NCBI GenBank assembly: GCA_016780605.1
Contig: JADHLS010000198.1
Coordinates: 1-8,384, forward strand
DNA from: Reyranella sp.
Lineage (GTDB): Bacteria; Pseudomonadota; Alphaproteobacteria; Reyranellales; Reyranellaceae
DNA length: 8,384 nucleotides
Reading direction: 5' to 3'
The position numbers and the translations under genes are program-made. Below, one piece after another: positions 1 to 6,063 of this stretch (the first letter of the stretch is position 1; each line of letters begins with the position of its first letter). A model generated the notes under the pieces. That model saw only the letters and a program-made list of their open reading frames with translations. It made no database searches and was not told the origin of the DNA.

Positions 1-45
1 CGGCATGATCGAGCGGTCCGTCCTGCGATGGCGCTGAAACTCCCG
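1..45. other. Left edge, no supported feature
   Basis: The 45 bp beyond the DsbA-like stop. A minus-strand ATG at 4-6 could start a downstream gene, but only one more codon is visible and no strong ribosome site precedes it. No terminator hairpin with a T-run is present. Nothing can be called. Confidence 0.4.
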
Positions 46-612
46 CTAGTTCGCCGCCAAGCGCGAAACCCAGGCGGACACCGCATCGCCGCTGCTCATG
101 TCGTTCTGGACCAGGCCATCGATCATGAAGGTCGGTGAAACGTGGATACCGTTTTGCCGCGCATATTTCGTGTGCCGTTTGACCTCCTGGTCGAGCTTGG
201 GAAGGGCATAGGCCTCGGCAAGTTTCAGCCCCGAATATTCCTCGACACGCGCAATCACGTCGTTGGGAGACAAGGCCAGCAGCGGGCCGCTGCAATGATC
301 GGCGGGTTCGAACTTCTCACGGTGAGCGGCGACACCCGCCAGCACCTTCTTGGCGGCCTCTTTGCCCTCGCCCAGAGTAGAGGCGGCGAGCGCGCAACGC
401 GTGATCACGCCGGAAAACAGATGCCATGGCTGCGAGTGCAGCCAGATCTTGAGCGTGACGTTGTCCGCACCCGCTGTCTGCCAGGTCTCGTCGAGCTTGC
501 CGAAAGCCTTTGCCGAGAACGGACAGGTCGGCTCGAGGAACACTTCGAAGACCCGCGATCCCTGTCCCCAGGTCAGTGGCTCCGCACGCCACGCAGAATT
601 CGTCTCAACCAT
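46..612 (-). CDS. DsbA-like thioredoxin-fold protein (single-Cys CPFS motif)
   Basis: A 188-residue protein with the layout of DsbA-like / thioredoxin_4 proteins. After beta strand FEVFLEP comes the active-site turn TCPFS (Cys30, Ser33), then a helical insertion (about residues 65-150), then the cis-proline segment HVSPTF (Pro160) followed by MIDG. The second Cys of a CxxC pair is Ser, so a dithiol oxidase cycle within this motif is not possible. A glutathione- or substrate-binding, isomerase-like or non-redox role is more likely. Cys73 and Cys107 exist but lie outside the motif. No signal peptide or membrane segment is visible at the N terminus, so it is probably cytoplasmic, unlike classical DsbA. 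The ATG at 612 is chosen because AAGGA (620-624) sits 7 nt upstream and the thioredoxin fold begins soon after. The same frame stays open far upstream but only as an off-frame read of the amidase. The gene follows the amidase by 26 bp on the same strand, so co-transcription is likely. Family confident; function unknown. Confidence 0.85.
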   Translation of the reverse strand: MVETNSAWRAEPLTWGQGSRVFEVFLEPTCPFSAKAFGKLDETWQTAGADNVTLKIWLHSQPWHLFSGVITRCALAASTLGEGKEAAKKVLAGVAAHREKFEPADHCSGPLLALSPNDVIARVEEYSGLKLAEAYALPKLDQEVKRHTKYARQNGIHVSPTFMIDGLVQNDMSSGDAVSAWVSRLAAN

Positions 613-619
613 GCGTTCA

Positions 620-624
620 TCCTT
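620..624 (-). promoter_or_regulatory. Ribosome binding site of the DsbA-like gene
   Basis: AAGGA on the minus strand, 7 nt before the ATG at 612. It decides the start of the DsbA-like gene, whose frame is otherwise open for another 290 codons upstream. It lies in the 26-nt gap after the amidase stop. Confidence 0.7.
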
Positions 625-638
625 GCAAAGTGTGGGCG

Positions 639-2078
639 CTAATCCTTGTAATCCGGCGGCACCGCACAGGGCGGCAGCAGTTTCTCCAGCGCCTTGGCGA
701 CGCCGAGCAACCGCGCGTCGCCCCAGCGCTTGGCGGTGAGCTGCAGGCCGATCGGTAGCCCCTCCTTGGAGAAGCCGCAGGGCAGCACGACCGACGGTTG
801 GCCTGTGAGGTTGGCCAGGAAGTTGTAGGCCGTGCCGGCGAAGAAATAGGGATGCGGCGTGCCGTCGATCATCAGGGGCTCGCTCTGCTTCTGGCGGATG
901 AAGGCGGCGTCGGGCATCACCGGCATCAGCCAGGCGTCGTAGTCGTCGAGGAAGGCCTCGCACTGCCGCATGACGCCATCGCGGCGGTCGAGCACGGCGA
1001 AGAACTGGCCAAGATCGAGCCGCGCCGTGCGGCCGGCCGAACGGGCGCTGGGATCGGCCTCGGTCTCCATGCCGAAGTCGGCCTCGCGCTCGGCAAGCGG
1101 CTGCAGCGCGCGGACCTGGTACTGGAAGAGGTCGATCCAGTCGTCCCAGCCCTGCCGCCAGTCGATGTCGGGCGCGGCGCGCTTCACCTTGGCGCCGGCC
1201 TTGGTCAGCAAGCGTGCGGTCTGTTGCACCACGGCCGCGGTATCGGCCGAGACCTTCACCAAGGGATTGCTCTCCAGCACGGCGATACGCAGGCCCTTGG
1301 GGTTTGCCGCCGGTGCCGGCCCGAGCGGCACGGGCGGCGCTTCGGCCTCGTACCCGTCGGGGCCGGCAATGATGCGCAGCGCCGTCTCGAGGTCCTCGAC
1401 CGAGCGCGCCAGCGGACCGAACACGCCCATCCAGCGGATGGTGCGCGTCTGGCCGGGCAGGCCCGGCACGTGGCCGCGGCTCGGCACGCGCCACTCGGTG
1501 GGCTTCAGCGCGAAGATGCCGTTGTAGTGCGCGGGATTGCGGACCGAGCCGCCGATGTCGCTACCGAGCTCCAGCGGCGAGAGCCGCGCCGCCACTGCGA
1601 CGGCGCCGCCTCCGGTGGAGCCGCCGGCTGCGCGCCGTCCGTCCCAGGCATTCCTGGTGGTGCCGAACAGCGGACTGTCGGTCTGAAAGTCGGCGCAGAG
1701 CTCGGGCACATTGGTTTTGCCCAGGATCACCGCGCCCGCCGCCCGCAGCCGCGCCACGAGGCTTGCGTCCGCGGCGGCAACGTTGTCCTTGAGCGGCGGA
1801 TGGCTCGACGTCGTGTGCAGCCCGGCGATGTCGAACGCCTCCTTGATGGTGATCGGCACTCCGTGCAGCGGACCCAGAGCCTTCTTCTTTGCCCGTGCAC
1901 GGTCGGCTGCCTTGGCCCCTTTCAAAGCGCCGTCGCGGTCCACCACCACCAGGGCATTGAGCGAGGCATTCAATCGCCCGATTCGGTCAAGGTGCGCTTG
2001 GGTCGCCTCGACGGAGCTCAGCCGCCCGTTCCGTATTGCGCGGGCAAGGCGCGTAGCCGTCTCAAAGCACGGATTCAT
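639..2078 (-). CDS. Amidase signature (AS) family amidohydrolase
   Basis: A 479-residue enzyme of full family length. Amidase-signature enzymes hydrolyse a carboxamide to a carboxylate plus ammonia or an amine, using a Ser-cisSer-Lys triad. All three residues are visible: Lys79 in GVPITIKEAF, the cis-Ser Ser154 in GGSTGGG, and nucleophile Ser178 in DIGGSVRNPA. The spacings Lys-Ser 75 and Ser-Ser 24 equal those I recall for fatty acid amide hydrolase. The second Ser of the usual GGSSGG is Thr155. The N-terminal helices (1-60) and the C-terminal substrate-channel region (about 280-479) are typical, but the latter varies too much to predict a substrate. Nothing suggests a GatA subunit: no gatB or gatC is nearby. 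The ATG at 2078 has an AAGGGGGA ribosome site just upstream (2084-2091). It is first in a probable two-gene operon with the DsbA-like gene and diverges from the HSDL2-like SDR. No signal peptide is seen, so it is likely cytoplasmic. Confidence 0.93.
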   Translation of the reverse strand: MNPCFETATRLARAIRNGRLSSVEATQAHLDRIGRLNASLNALVVVDRDGALKGAKAADRARAKKKALGPLHGVPITIKEAFDIAGLHTTSSHPPLKDNVAAADASLVARLRAAGAVILGKTNVPELCADFQTDSPLFGTTRNAWDGRRAAGGSTGGGAVAVAARLSPLELGSDIGGSVRNPAHYNGIFALKPTEWRVPSRGHVPGLPGQTRTIRWMGVFGPLARSVEDLETALRIIAGPDGYEAEAPPVPLGPAPAANPKGLRIAVLESNPLVKVSADTAAVVQQTARLLTKAGAKVKRAAPDIDWRQGWDDWIDLFQYQVRALQPLAEREADFGMETEADPSARSAGRTARLDLGQFFAVLDRRDGVMRQCEAFLDDYDAWLMPVMPDAAFIRQKQSEPLMIDGTPHPYFFAGTAYNFLANLTGQPSVVLPCGFSKEGLPIGLQLTAKRWGDARLLGVAKALEKLLPPCAVPPDYKD

Positions 2079-2159
2079 GCATGTCCCCCTTGCACGGCTG
2101 CGACACTAGCCGCCCCTCCCCGGCCCGGCTATAGAGCCCGAGGAATTCTTGGGGGCGCC
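2079..2159. promoter_or_regulatory. Divergent promoter region, amidase / HSDL2-like SDR
   Basis: An 81-bp gap between divergent starts, which must hold both promoters unless transcription enters from elsewhere. TATAGA (2130-2135, plus) and TATAGC on the opposite strand (2128-2133) overlap and resemble -10 boxes, but I find no convincing -35 partner at 16-18 bp for either. The amidase ribosome site (2084-2091, AAGGGGGA on the minus strand) is clear. The SDR has only GGGGG at 2151-2155, 4 nt from its ATG, and a more distant AGGA at 2141-2144. No operator-like palindrome of useful length is visible. Confidence 0.3.
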
Positions 2160-3011
2160 ATGAGCCTGAGTGGGAAGACGTTGTTCGTGACCGGTGCCAG
2201 CCGCGGCATCGGATTGGCCATTGCGCTGCGTGCCGCGCGCGACGGCGCCAACGTCGCCATCGCCGCCAAGACGGTGAAGCCCGATCCCAGACTGCCCGGC
2301 ACCATCTTCACCGCCGCCGAGGAGATCGAGAAGGCGGGCGGCAAGGCGCTGCCGCTGCCTTGCGATATCCGTGACGAGCACAGCGTCGAGAAGTCGGTCG
2401 CCGAGACGGTCGCAAAGTTCGGCGGCATCGACATCCTGGTCAACAACGCCAGCGCCATCAGCCTCACCGGCACGCTAGCCACGCCGATGAAGCGCTACGA
2501 CCTGATGCACCAGATCAATTCACGCGGCACCTACATGGTCTCGCAGAAATGCATCCCGCATCTCTTGAAGGCCAAGAACCCGCATGTGCTGAACCTCTCG
2601 CCGCCGCTCGATTTCGACGTGAAGTGGTTTGCCAATCACGCGGCCTACACGCTCGCCAAGTTCGGCATGTCGGTCTACGCCTGGGCGATGGCCGAGGAGT
2701 TCAAGGGCAAGATCGCCTTCAACTGCCTGTGGCCGCGCACCGGCATCGCCACGGCGGCGATCCAGAACATCCTGGCTGGCGAGGAAGGCATGAAGCGCTG
2801 CCGCAAGCCCGAGATCATGGCCGACGCGGCGCACGCGATCCTCAATCGCTCCGCCAAGGCGTGCAGCGGCAACTTCTTCATCGACGACGAGGTGCTGGCG
2901 GCCGAGGGCGTGACGGACTTCGACCAGTATGCCGTGTCGCCCGGCACGCCCCTGATGCCGGACTTCTTCGTGCCCGCGCCCGGTGCGCGCACGCTGGTCG
3001 GGCGGGCCTAG
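2160..3011 (+). CDS. HSDL2-like short-chain dehydrogenase/reductase
   Basis: A 283-residue SDR closely resembling, by recall, the N-terminal dehydrogenase domain of animal HSDL2. Nucleotide-binding motif TGASRGIG (11-18), with AAK (35-37) after beta 2 suggesting NADP(H). CDIRD (68-72) and NNASAISLTG (95-104) follow, the latter an HSDL2 hallmark. The active site has Asn120, Ser147 in the family motif LSPPL, Tyr163 and Lys167 (AYTLAKFGMS). The HSDL2-like C terminus is present: FFIDDEVL (239-246), FDQYAV, and PLMPDFF near the end. Animal HSDL2 continues into an SCP2 sterol-carrier domain; this protein stops after the SDR, as an SDR-only form. The true HSDL2 substrate is not established; a hydroxyacyl or lipid substrate is inference. 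The ATG at 2160 places TGASRGIG at the normal distance from the N terminus. The frame is open far upstream, but only antisense to the amidase. The alpha/beta hydrolase GTG starts 3 nt after the stop, so the two are probably translationally coupled. Confidence 0.92.
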   Translation: MSLSGKTLFVTGASRGIGLAIALRAARDGANVAIAAKTVKPDPRLPGTIFTAAEEIEKAGGKALPLPCDIRDEHSVEKSVAETVAKFGGIDILVNNASAISLTGTLATPMKRYDLMHQINSRGTYMVSQKCIPHLLKAKNPHVLNLSPPLDFDVKWFANHAAYTLAKFGMSVYAWAMAEEFKGKIAFNCLWPRTGIATAAIQNILAGEEGMKRCRKPEIMADAAHAILNRSAKACSGNFFIDDEVLAAEGVTDFDQYAVSPGTPLMPDFFVPAPGARTLVGRA

Positions 3012-3014
3012 ATC

Positions 3015-3734
3015 GTGGCGACGTTCCTGCTGGTCCACGGCGCCTGCACCGGTGGCTGGGTCTGGGAAAAGGTCACGCCGCTGCTGGAAGCCAACGGCCA
3101 CAAGGTTTGTGCCCCCGACATGCCGGGCCTGGGCAAGGATCACACGCCGCCGGCCAACGTGACGCTGGCCGACAACGTCGAGAAAGTCTCGCGTCTTCTC
3201 GACAAGATGGAGGAGCAGGTCGTCCTGGTCGGCCACTCGCTGGGTGGCATCACCATCAGCGCGGTGGCCGAGGCCAGGCGGCGCAAGATCAAGGCGCTGG
3301 TCTATCTCTGCGCCCTTCTGCCGACGTCCGGCAAGACCGGCCGGGACATGAGCTCGCTCGAGCCCGACACGATGTTCCGTCTGTCGCGCCAGGTCAGCCC
3401 GGACGGGCTCACCTACACCTTCGCACGCGACAAGCTGCCGGCGATGTTCTACGCCGACGTCTCACCAGAGGACCGCTACAAGGGAATGGAACGCCTGCGC
3501 CCGCAGCCGCTCTCGATCTCGACGACGCCGGTAACGCTGACCGAGGAGCGCTTCGGCTCGGTGCCGCGCTGGTACATCGAGTGCACCCTCGACAACGCGG
3601 TGCGTCTCAAGCTGCAGCGGCAGATGGTGAAGCTGACCCCCTGCAAGGTCATCACCATGGAATGCGGCCACTCGCCCTTCTTCAGCAATCCCGAGGAGCT
3701 GGCCGAGCACCTCGAGGCGATCGCCAAGTCTTAG
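3015..3734 (+). CDS. Alpha/beta hydrolase, methylesterase/hydroxynitrile-lyase-like (SABP2/EstC type)
   Basis: A compact 239-residue alpha/beta hydrolase. The oxyanion-hole strand LLVHGACTGGW (5-15) is at the very N terminus and the nucleophile elbow is GHSLGG (73-78, Ser75). The probable acid is Asp193 in CTLDNAV, and the His is His219 in GHSPFFSNPEEL. This HGA-GGW start, the CTxD segment and the GHSPFxSxPxxL end are typical of the plant methyl-salicylate esterase / hydroxynitrile lyase family and bacterial relatives such as EstC. Those enzymes act on small esters or cyanohydrins. An esterase acting on a small carboxylic ester is the best guess; the lid (about 105-180) gives no substrate clue. 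The start is a GTG with no strong Shine-Dalgarno. It is accepted because it puts the HGA motif at residue 8 and lies 3 nt after the SDR stop, fitting coupled translation. No signal peptide is seen. It converges on the CmcJ-like gene across a long inverted repeat. Confidence 0.9.
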   Translation: MATFLLVHGACTGGWVWEKVTPLLEANGHKVCAPDMPGLGKDHTPPANVTLADNVEKVSRLLDKMEEQVVLVGHSLGGITISAVAEARRRKIKALVYLCALLPTSGKTGRDMSSLEPDTMFRLSRQVSPDGLTYTFARDKLPAMFYADVSPEDRYKGMERLRPQPLSISTTPVTLTEERFGSVPRWYIECTLDNAVRLKLQRQMVKLTPCKVITMECGHSPFFSNPEELAEHLEAIAKS

Positions 3735-3737
3735 TCA

Positions 3738-3865
3738 TTGCTGGGAGCGCGCCACTCCGTGGCGCATCTTCTCATGCTCTTCCGGACCGCACGCATCTTG
3801 CGCGCTCATCTTTCATGAGCGGTCCGGAAGACCATGAGCGCCACAGAGTGGCGCGCTCCCAGCAA
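3738..3865. repeat. Composite inverted repeat (nested palindrome) between convergent genes
   Basis: Left arm 3738-3790 and right arm 3819-3865 are inverted copies. They match along their whole length except for two base differences and six extra bases (CATCTT, 3765-3770) in the left arm, and enclose a 28-nt centre (3791-3818). Each arm carries its own small perfect hairpin: GCGCCAC-TCC-GTGGCGC on the left and GCGCCAC-AGA-GTGGCGC on the right. The loop contains a further stem, CGCTCAT (3803-3809) with ATGAGCG (3815-3821). The 8-mer CGCATCTT occurs at 3763-3770 and again at 3792-3799, suggesting duplication. It ends 2 bp before the CmcJ-like stop codon. It could stall transcription from both sides, but no T-run follows on either strand, so it is not a standard intrinsic terminator. 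A dispersed palindromic element (REP- or MITE-like) is the more likely origin. No transposase is encoded and no target-site duplication is obvious. Confidence 0.85.
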
Positions 3866-3867
3866 AC

Positions 3868-4722
3868 TCAATCGAAAAAGGCGAAGGCCCGGGTCTCGAT
3901 GCTCTCGCGCGGCTTGGCGTTCTTGGGCGACGTCGGATCGTCGAAGGCCGAGTGCAGCGAGAAGCGCGCGCGGCCGTCCTTCAACGAGTCGTAGCACTTG
4001 ATCAGCACGGCCTCCTCGCGCGTCATGCGCGGGAAGTAGTACCAGCGATGATCGGCGTTGTAGACGCCGATATAGATCTCGCCGATGCGGTCGGCATAGA
4101 CCAGGTCGCACACCGCGAGGTCGCGCGGCGCGATGCTCTCGGAATCGACGAAGCCCAGCGGCGACATCTCGACGGGATCGTGGCTGATGTTGCGCCACAC
4201 GTTGATCTCGACAAAGCGCTTCTGCAACCGCGCCTCGGCTTCGTCCGCCGGCAAGAGCTCGCGCACGCGCTGCGGGCCCGACTTCTCGGTGTAGTCGTTG
4301 TGCACCGAACGCACTGGCGCGCGGTGGCCACGCTCGATGCCGCGATCCGCGGCGCGGATCGTATGGTCGAAGACCAAGACCTTGGAAGCGCCGGTCTCGC
4401 GCTTGATCAGCGCCTCGACCTCGGGCTCCCAGGTGCGGTGGATCTCGTCCTTGTCGTAGAACGAGCGCACCGCCGTCTCGTGATTGACCAGCATGAAGGC
4501 CTGGCGGTCGAGCGACAGGTCGCGGGCGATCGGCCGGGCATTGTGGATCTTGACCTTGAAGTCGCGGTAGTTGCCCTCGCGGCGCGGCACGCCAGTGCCG
4601 ATCGGCGGATTGTAGGTCACTGGTTTGACGCTCAAGTCGGCCAGATAGGGCACGCCCGCCTCCACCCAGGCAGCAACGGGCGGAAGGGCGGCAGTCGACG
4701 AAGCAGGCTGCAGGGACGGCAT
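3868..4722 (-). CDS. CmcJ/NvfI-family oxidoreductase (Fe/2-oxoglutarate-type oxygenase fold)
   Basis: A 284-residue member of the CmcJ/NvfI family (relatives: cephamycin CmcJ, fungal NvfI and AsaB, and GA4-desaturase-like proteins). Family signatures are present in order: a YNPP start region (about 37-40), DHTIRAADRG (119-128), the VHNDYT metal box (His141, Asp143), RFVEINVWRNI (169-179), LAVCD (202-206), YYFPRMTREEAVLIKCYDS (228-246), FSLHSAF (His257) and the terminal RESIETRAFAFF (Arg272, Arg278). His141/Asp143/His257 form a plausible HxD...H iron facial triad, with the C-terminal arginines positioned for 2-oxoglutarate. Characterised relatives mostly serve secondary metabolism; the role here is unknown. 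An upstream in-frame GTG at 4737 would add five residues. I prefer the ATG at 4722 because that GTG lies within the ribosome-site sequence GGAGGAAA, 7 nt before the ATG. It lies 79 bp downstream of the Fe-ADH-fold gene on the same strand and is probably co-transcribed. Confidence 0.88.
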   Translation of the reverse strand: MPSLQPASSTAALPPVAAWVEAGVPYLADLSVKPVTYNPPIGTGVPRREGNYRDFKVKIHNARPIARDLSLDRQAFMLVNHETAVRSFYDKDEIHRTWEPEVEALIKRETGASKVLVFDHTIRAADRGIERGHRAPVRSVHNDYTEKSGPQRVRELLPADEAEARLQKRFVEINVWRNISHDPVEMSPLGFVDSESIAPRDLAVCDLVYADRIGEIYIGVYNADHRWYYFPRMTREEAVLIKCYDSLKDGRARFSLHSAFDDPTSPKNAKPRESIETRAFAFFD

Positions 4723-4729
4723 GGCGGTT

Positions 4730-4735
4730 TCCTCC
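4730..4735 (-). promoter_or_regulatory. Ribosome binding site of the CmcJ-like gene
   Basis: GGAGGA on the minus strand with 7 nt before the ATG at 4722. Because the alternative GTG start (4735-4737) overlaps this site, it settles the start in favour of the ATG. Confidence 0.8.
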
Positions 4736-4801
4736 ACCCGGAAATCTGGTGGCTAACTTACGCCTTTCGATGGTTGCGCCGGATGAAAAGACCTCATGGG
4801 C

Positions 4802-5977
4802 TCACGCGGCAAGCTCAAGGATCTCGACCACCTGGTCCGGCCGCTCGATGGGTCGGGGATTGTTGAGCACGGCACGGTCGTGCATCGACTTCTCGGCGAT
4901 CTCGCGGAAGCGCTCGCGGCCCACGCCGACATCGGCGAGCCGTCGCGGCAGGCCGAGGTCCGCCACCAGCCCGGCCACCAGATCGGCCGCCGGCACATCG
5001 GGTTTGCCGAAGGCGTCGCTCACCCGCGTCTGGCGCTCGGCGTTGGCCGGCAGGTTCCAGCGCAACACCGAGGGCAGCATCACGCACGACGTGTGGCCGT
5101 GCGGCACGTGGCAGGCCGCGCCCAGCACATGGCCGATACCGTGGCTGGCGCCCGTGCCGACGCCGGAGGTGCCGGCGCCGATCGAGAGCCACATGCCGAA
5201 CTGCAGGTCGAGCCGCGTCGGCATGTCGTCGGGCTTGGTCGCGTGGGCCGGCAGCGCGCGGGCGAGCAGCCGGATCGCCTCGCTCGCCGTGCCCAGCACG
5301 AAGGGATGCGCCTGCTGCGAACACAGACGCTCGACCGCATGATCGACCGCCTTCAAACCCGTCGACAGCATGAGATCCATCGGCGTCGCCAAGGTCGCCG
5401 CCGGATCGAGCACGATCACCCGCGGCACGATCAGGCGATGGCCGAAGCTCTCCTTGATGCCGTGGCGCGGATCGCTGATGCCGGCGAAGGCGTTGAACTC
5501 GGCGGCCGACAGCGTCGTCGGCACGGCGATCATGCGCACGGCCCCGGCCGGCGGCTTGATCGATTCGGCGGGCGGTGCGTGGCCCTCTTTCGGCCGGCCG
5601 GCGCGATAGAGGTCGAGATCCTCGATGGTCGTGGCGTCCTGCCAGAGCGCGATCAGGATCACCTTGGTGGCGTCGATCACCGAGCCGCCGCCGACCGCGA
5701 CGATCAGGTCGGCGCCGGCCTCGCGGGCACGTGCGGCGCCTTCGATCACGCATGGCCGCGGCGAATGGGCGGTGATGCCCGAATAGACGCCGGCATAGCG
5801 GTCGCCGAGATCGCGCACGATGTCGGCCAGCAACGCGCTCTGCGCCACCGACTTCGAGGTCGTGACGAACACGCGCGTGGCACCCAGCCGCTCGGCCTCA
5901 GCACGCAGCGCGGGGCCGGCGGGCTTGCCATAGACGACGCGTTCGATGTCCTGATGGCCGTGAATTCCGCTCAGCAT
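4802..5977 (-). CDS. Iron-containing alcohol dehydrogenase-fold protein (maleylacetate reductase-like)
   Basis: A 391-residue dehydroquinate-synthase/Fe-ADH-superfamily protein. The N-terminal NAD(P) domain holds AVGGGSVIDATK (94-105) and AVPTTLSAAEF (151-161). The C-terminal helical metal domain holds TGLKAVDHAVE (206-216) and ASHGIGHVLGA (278-288), then HVPHGHTSCVMLP (290-302). Aligned with FucO-type enzymes, three metal histidines are kept (His213, His279, His293, with the usual spacings of 4 and 14). The aspartate ligand of TGxDAxxHxxE is Lys209, with Asp212 beside His213. Maleylacetate reductases also deviate at this position, so a reductase of that subgroup, or an enzyme with altered metal use, is plausible. 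The substrate is unknown. The ATG at 5977 has a clear AAGGAG site; an upstream TTG at 6040 in the same frame is rejected because it lacks one and adds a non-family extension. First gene of a probable operon with the CmcJ-like gene, and divergent from the CoA-transferase. Confidence 0.9.
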   Translation of the reverse strand: MLSGIHGHQDIERVVYGKPAGPALRAEAERLGATRVFVTTSKSVAQSALLADIVRDLGDRYAGVYSGITAHSPRPCVIEGAARAREAGADLIVAVGGGSVIDATKVILIALWQDATTIEDLDLYRAGRPKEGHAPPAESIKPPAGAVRMIAVPTTLSAAEFNAFAGISDPRHGIKESFGHRLIVPRVIVLDPAATLATPMDLMLSTGLKAVDHAVERLCSQQAHPFVLGTASEAIRLLARALPAHATKPDDMPTRLDLQFGMWLSIGAGTSGVGTGASHGIGHVLGAACHVPHGHTSCVMLPSVLRWNLPANAERQTRVSDAFGKPDVPAADLVAGLVADLGLPRRLADVGVGRERFREIAEKSMHDRAVLNNPRPIERPDQVVEILELAA

Positions 5978-5982
5978 GGTTG

Positions 5983-5988
5983 CTCCTT
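5983..5988 (-). promoter_or_regulatory. Ribosome binding site of the Fe-ADH-fold gene
   Basis: AAGGAG on the minus strand, 5 nt from the ATG at 5977. It decides the start against the in-frame TTG 63 nt further upstream. Confidence 0.8.
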
Positions 5989-6063
5989 TTGACGAACGGT
6001 ACCGAGCCTGTGTTCCATGGTCTATAACCGCCGCGAGCAACAGGGCTCGAGGAGTGGAGTGTC
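5989..6063. promoter_or_regulatory. Divergent promoter region, Fe-ADH-fold gene / CoA-transferase
   Basis: The 86-bp gap between the divergent starts (5978-6063) must supply promoters for both sides. Going rightwards, TATAAC (6023-6028) is a fair -10 candidate about 36 nt before the CoA-transferase ATG. TTGACG (5989-5994) looks like a -35 but is 28 bp away, too far to pair with it. Leftwards, TATAGA (complement of 6021-6026) overlaps the same spot without a clear -35. The CoA-transferase ribosome site AGGAG is at 6050-6054. The promoter assignment is weak; the divergent layout is what is directly seen. Confidence 0.3.

Noticed and set aside
11..20. The 10-mer GAGCGGTCCG, also present in the right arm of the 3738-3865 element (3817-3826), as a possible remnant of the same repeat.
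   Set aside because: The match does not extend convincingly on either side; ten bases in GC-rich DNA can recur by chance.
613..1494. Long in-frame N-terminal extension of the DsbA-like gene into the amidase region.
   Set aside because: It is an off-frame read of the amidase on the same strand with Arg/Ala-rich low-complexity composition. A ribosome site and ATG at 612 match the start of the thioredoxin fold.
798..3011. One 737-codon open frame on the plus strand joining the region opposite the amidase to the HSDL2-like SDR.
   Set aside because: The first part is antisense to the intact, motif-complete amidase and has the His/Arg/Gly-rich composition of a GC-rich shadow frame. The SDR starts with its own ATG at 2160, correctly placed before TGASRGIG. 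Not a fusion protein.
3738..3865. Intrinsic terminator at the long hairpin between convergent genes.
   Set aside because: The stem is strong, but no T-run follows on either strand, so a standard rho-independent terminator is not supported. Kept as a repeat with possible effects on transcription.
4737..4737. GTG at 4737 as start of the CmcJ-like gene.
   Set aside because: It overlaps the best ribosome site (GGAGGA, 4730-4735), which is ideally spaced for the ATG at 4722.
4796..5992. 398-codon plus-strand open frame opposite the Fe-ADH-fold gene.
   Set aside because: Rich in Arg, His, Gly and Asp with no recognisable motif, while the minus-strand frame shows complete family motifs. A GC-rich antisense shadow.
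5989..6028. TTGACG and TATAAC as a sigma-70 promoter pair for the CoA-transferase.
   Set aside because: The spacing is 28 bp, far outside the usual 16-18 bp. TTGACG also overlaps the edge of the leftward gene's ribosome-site region.
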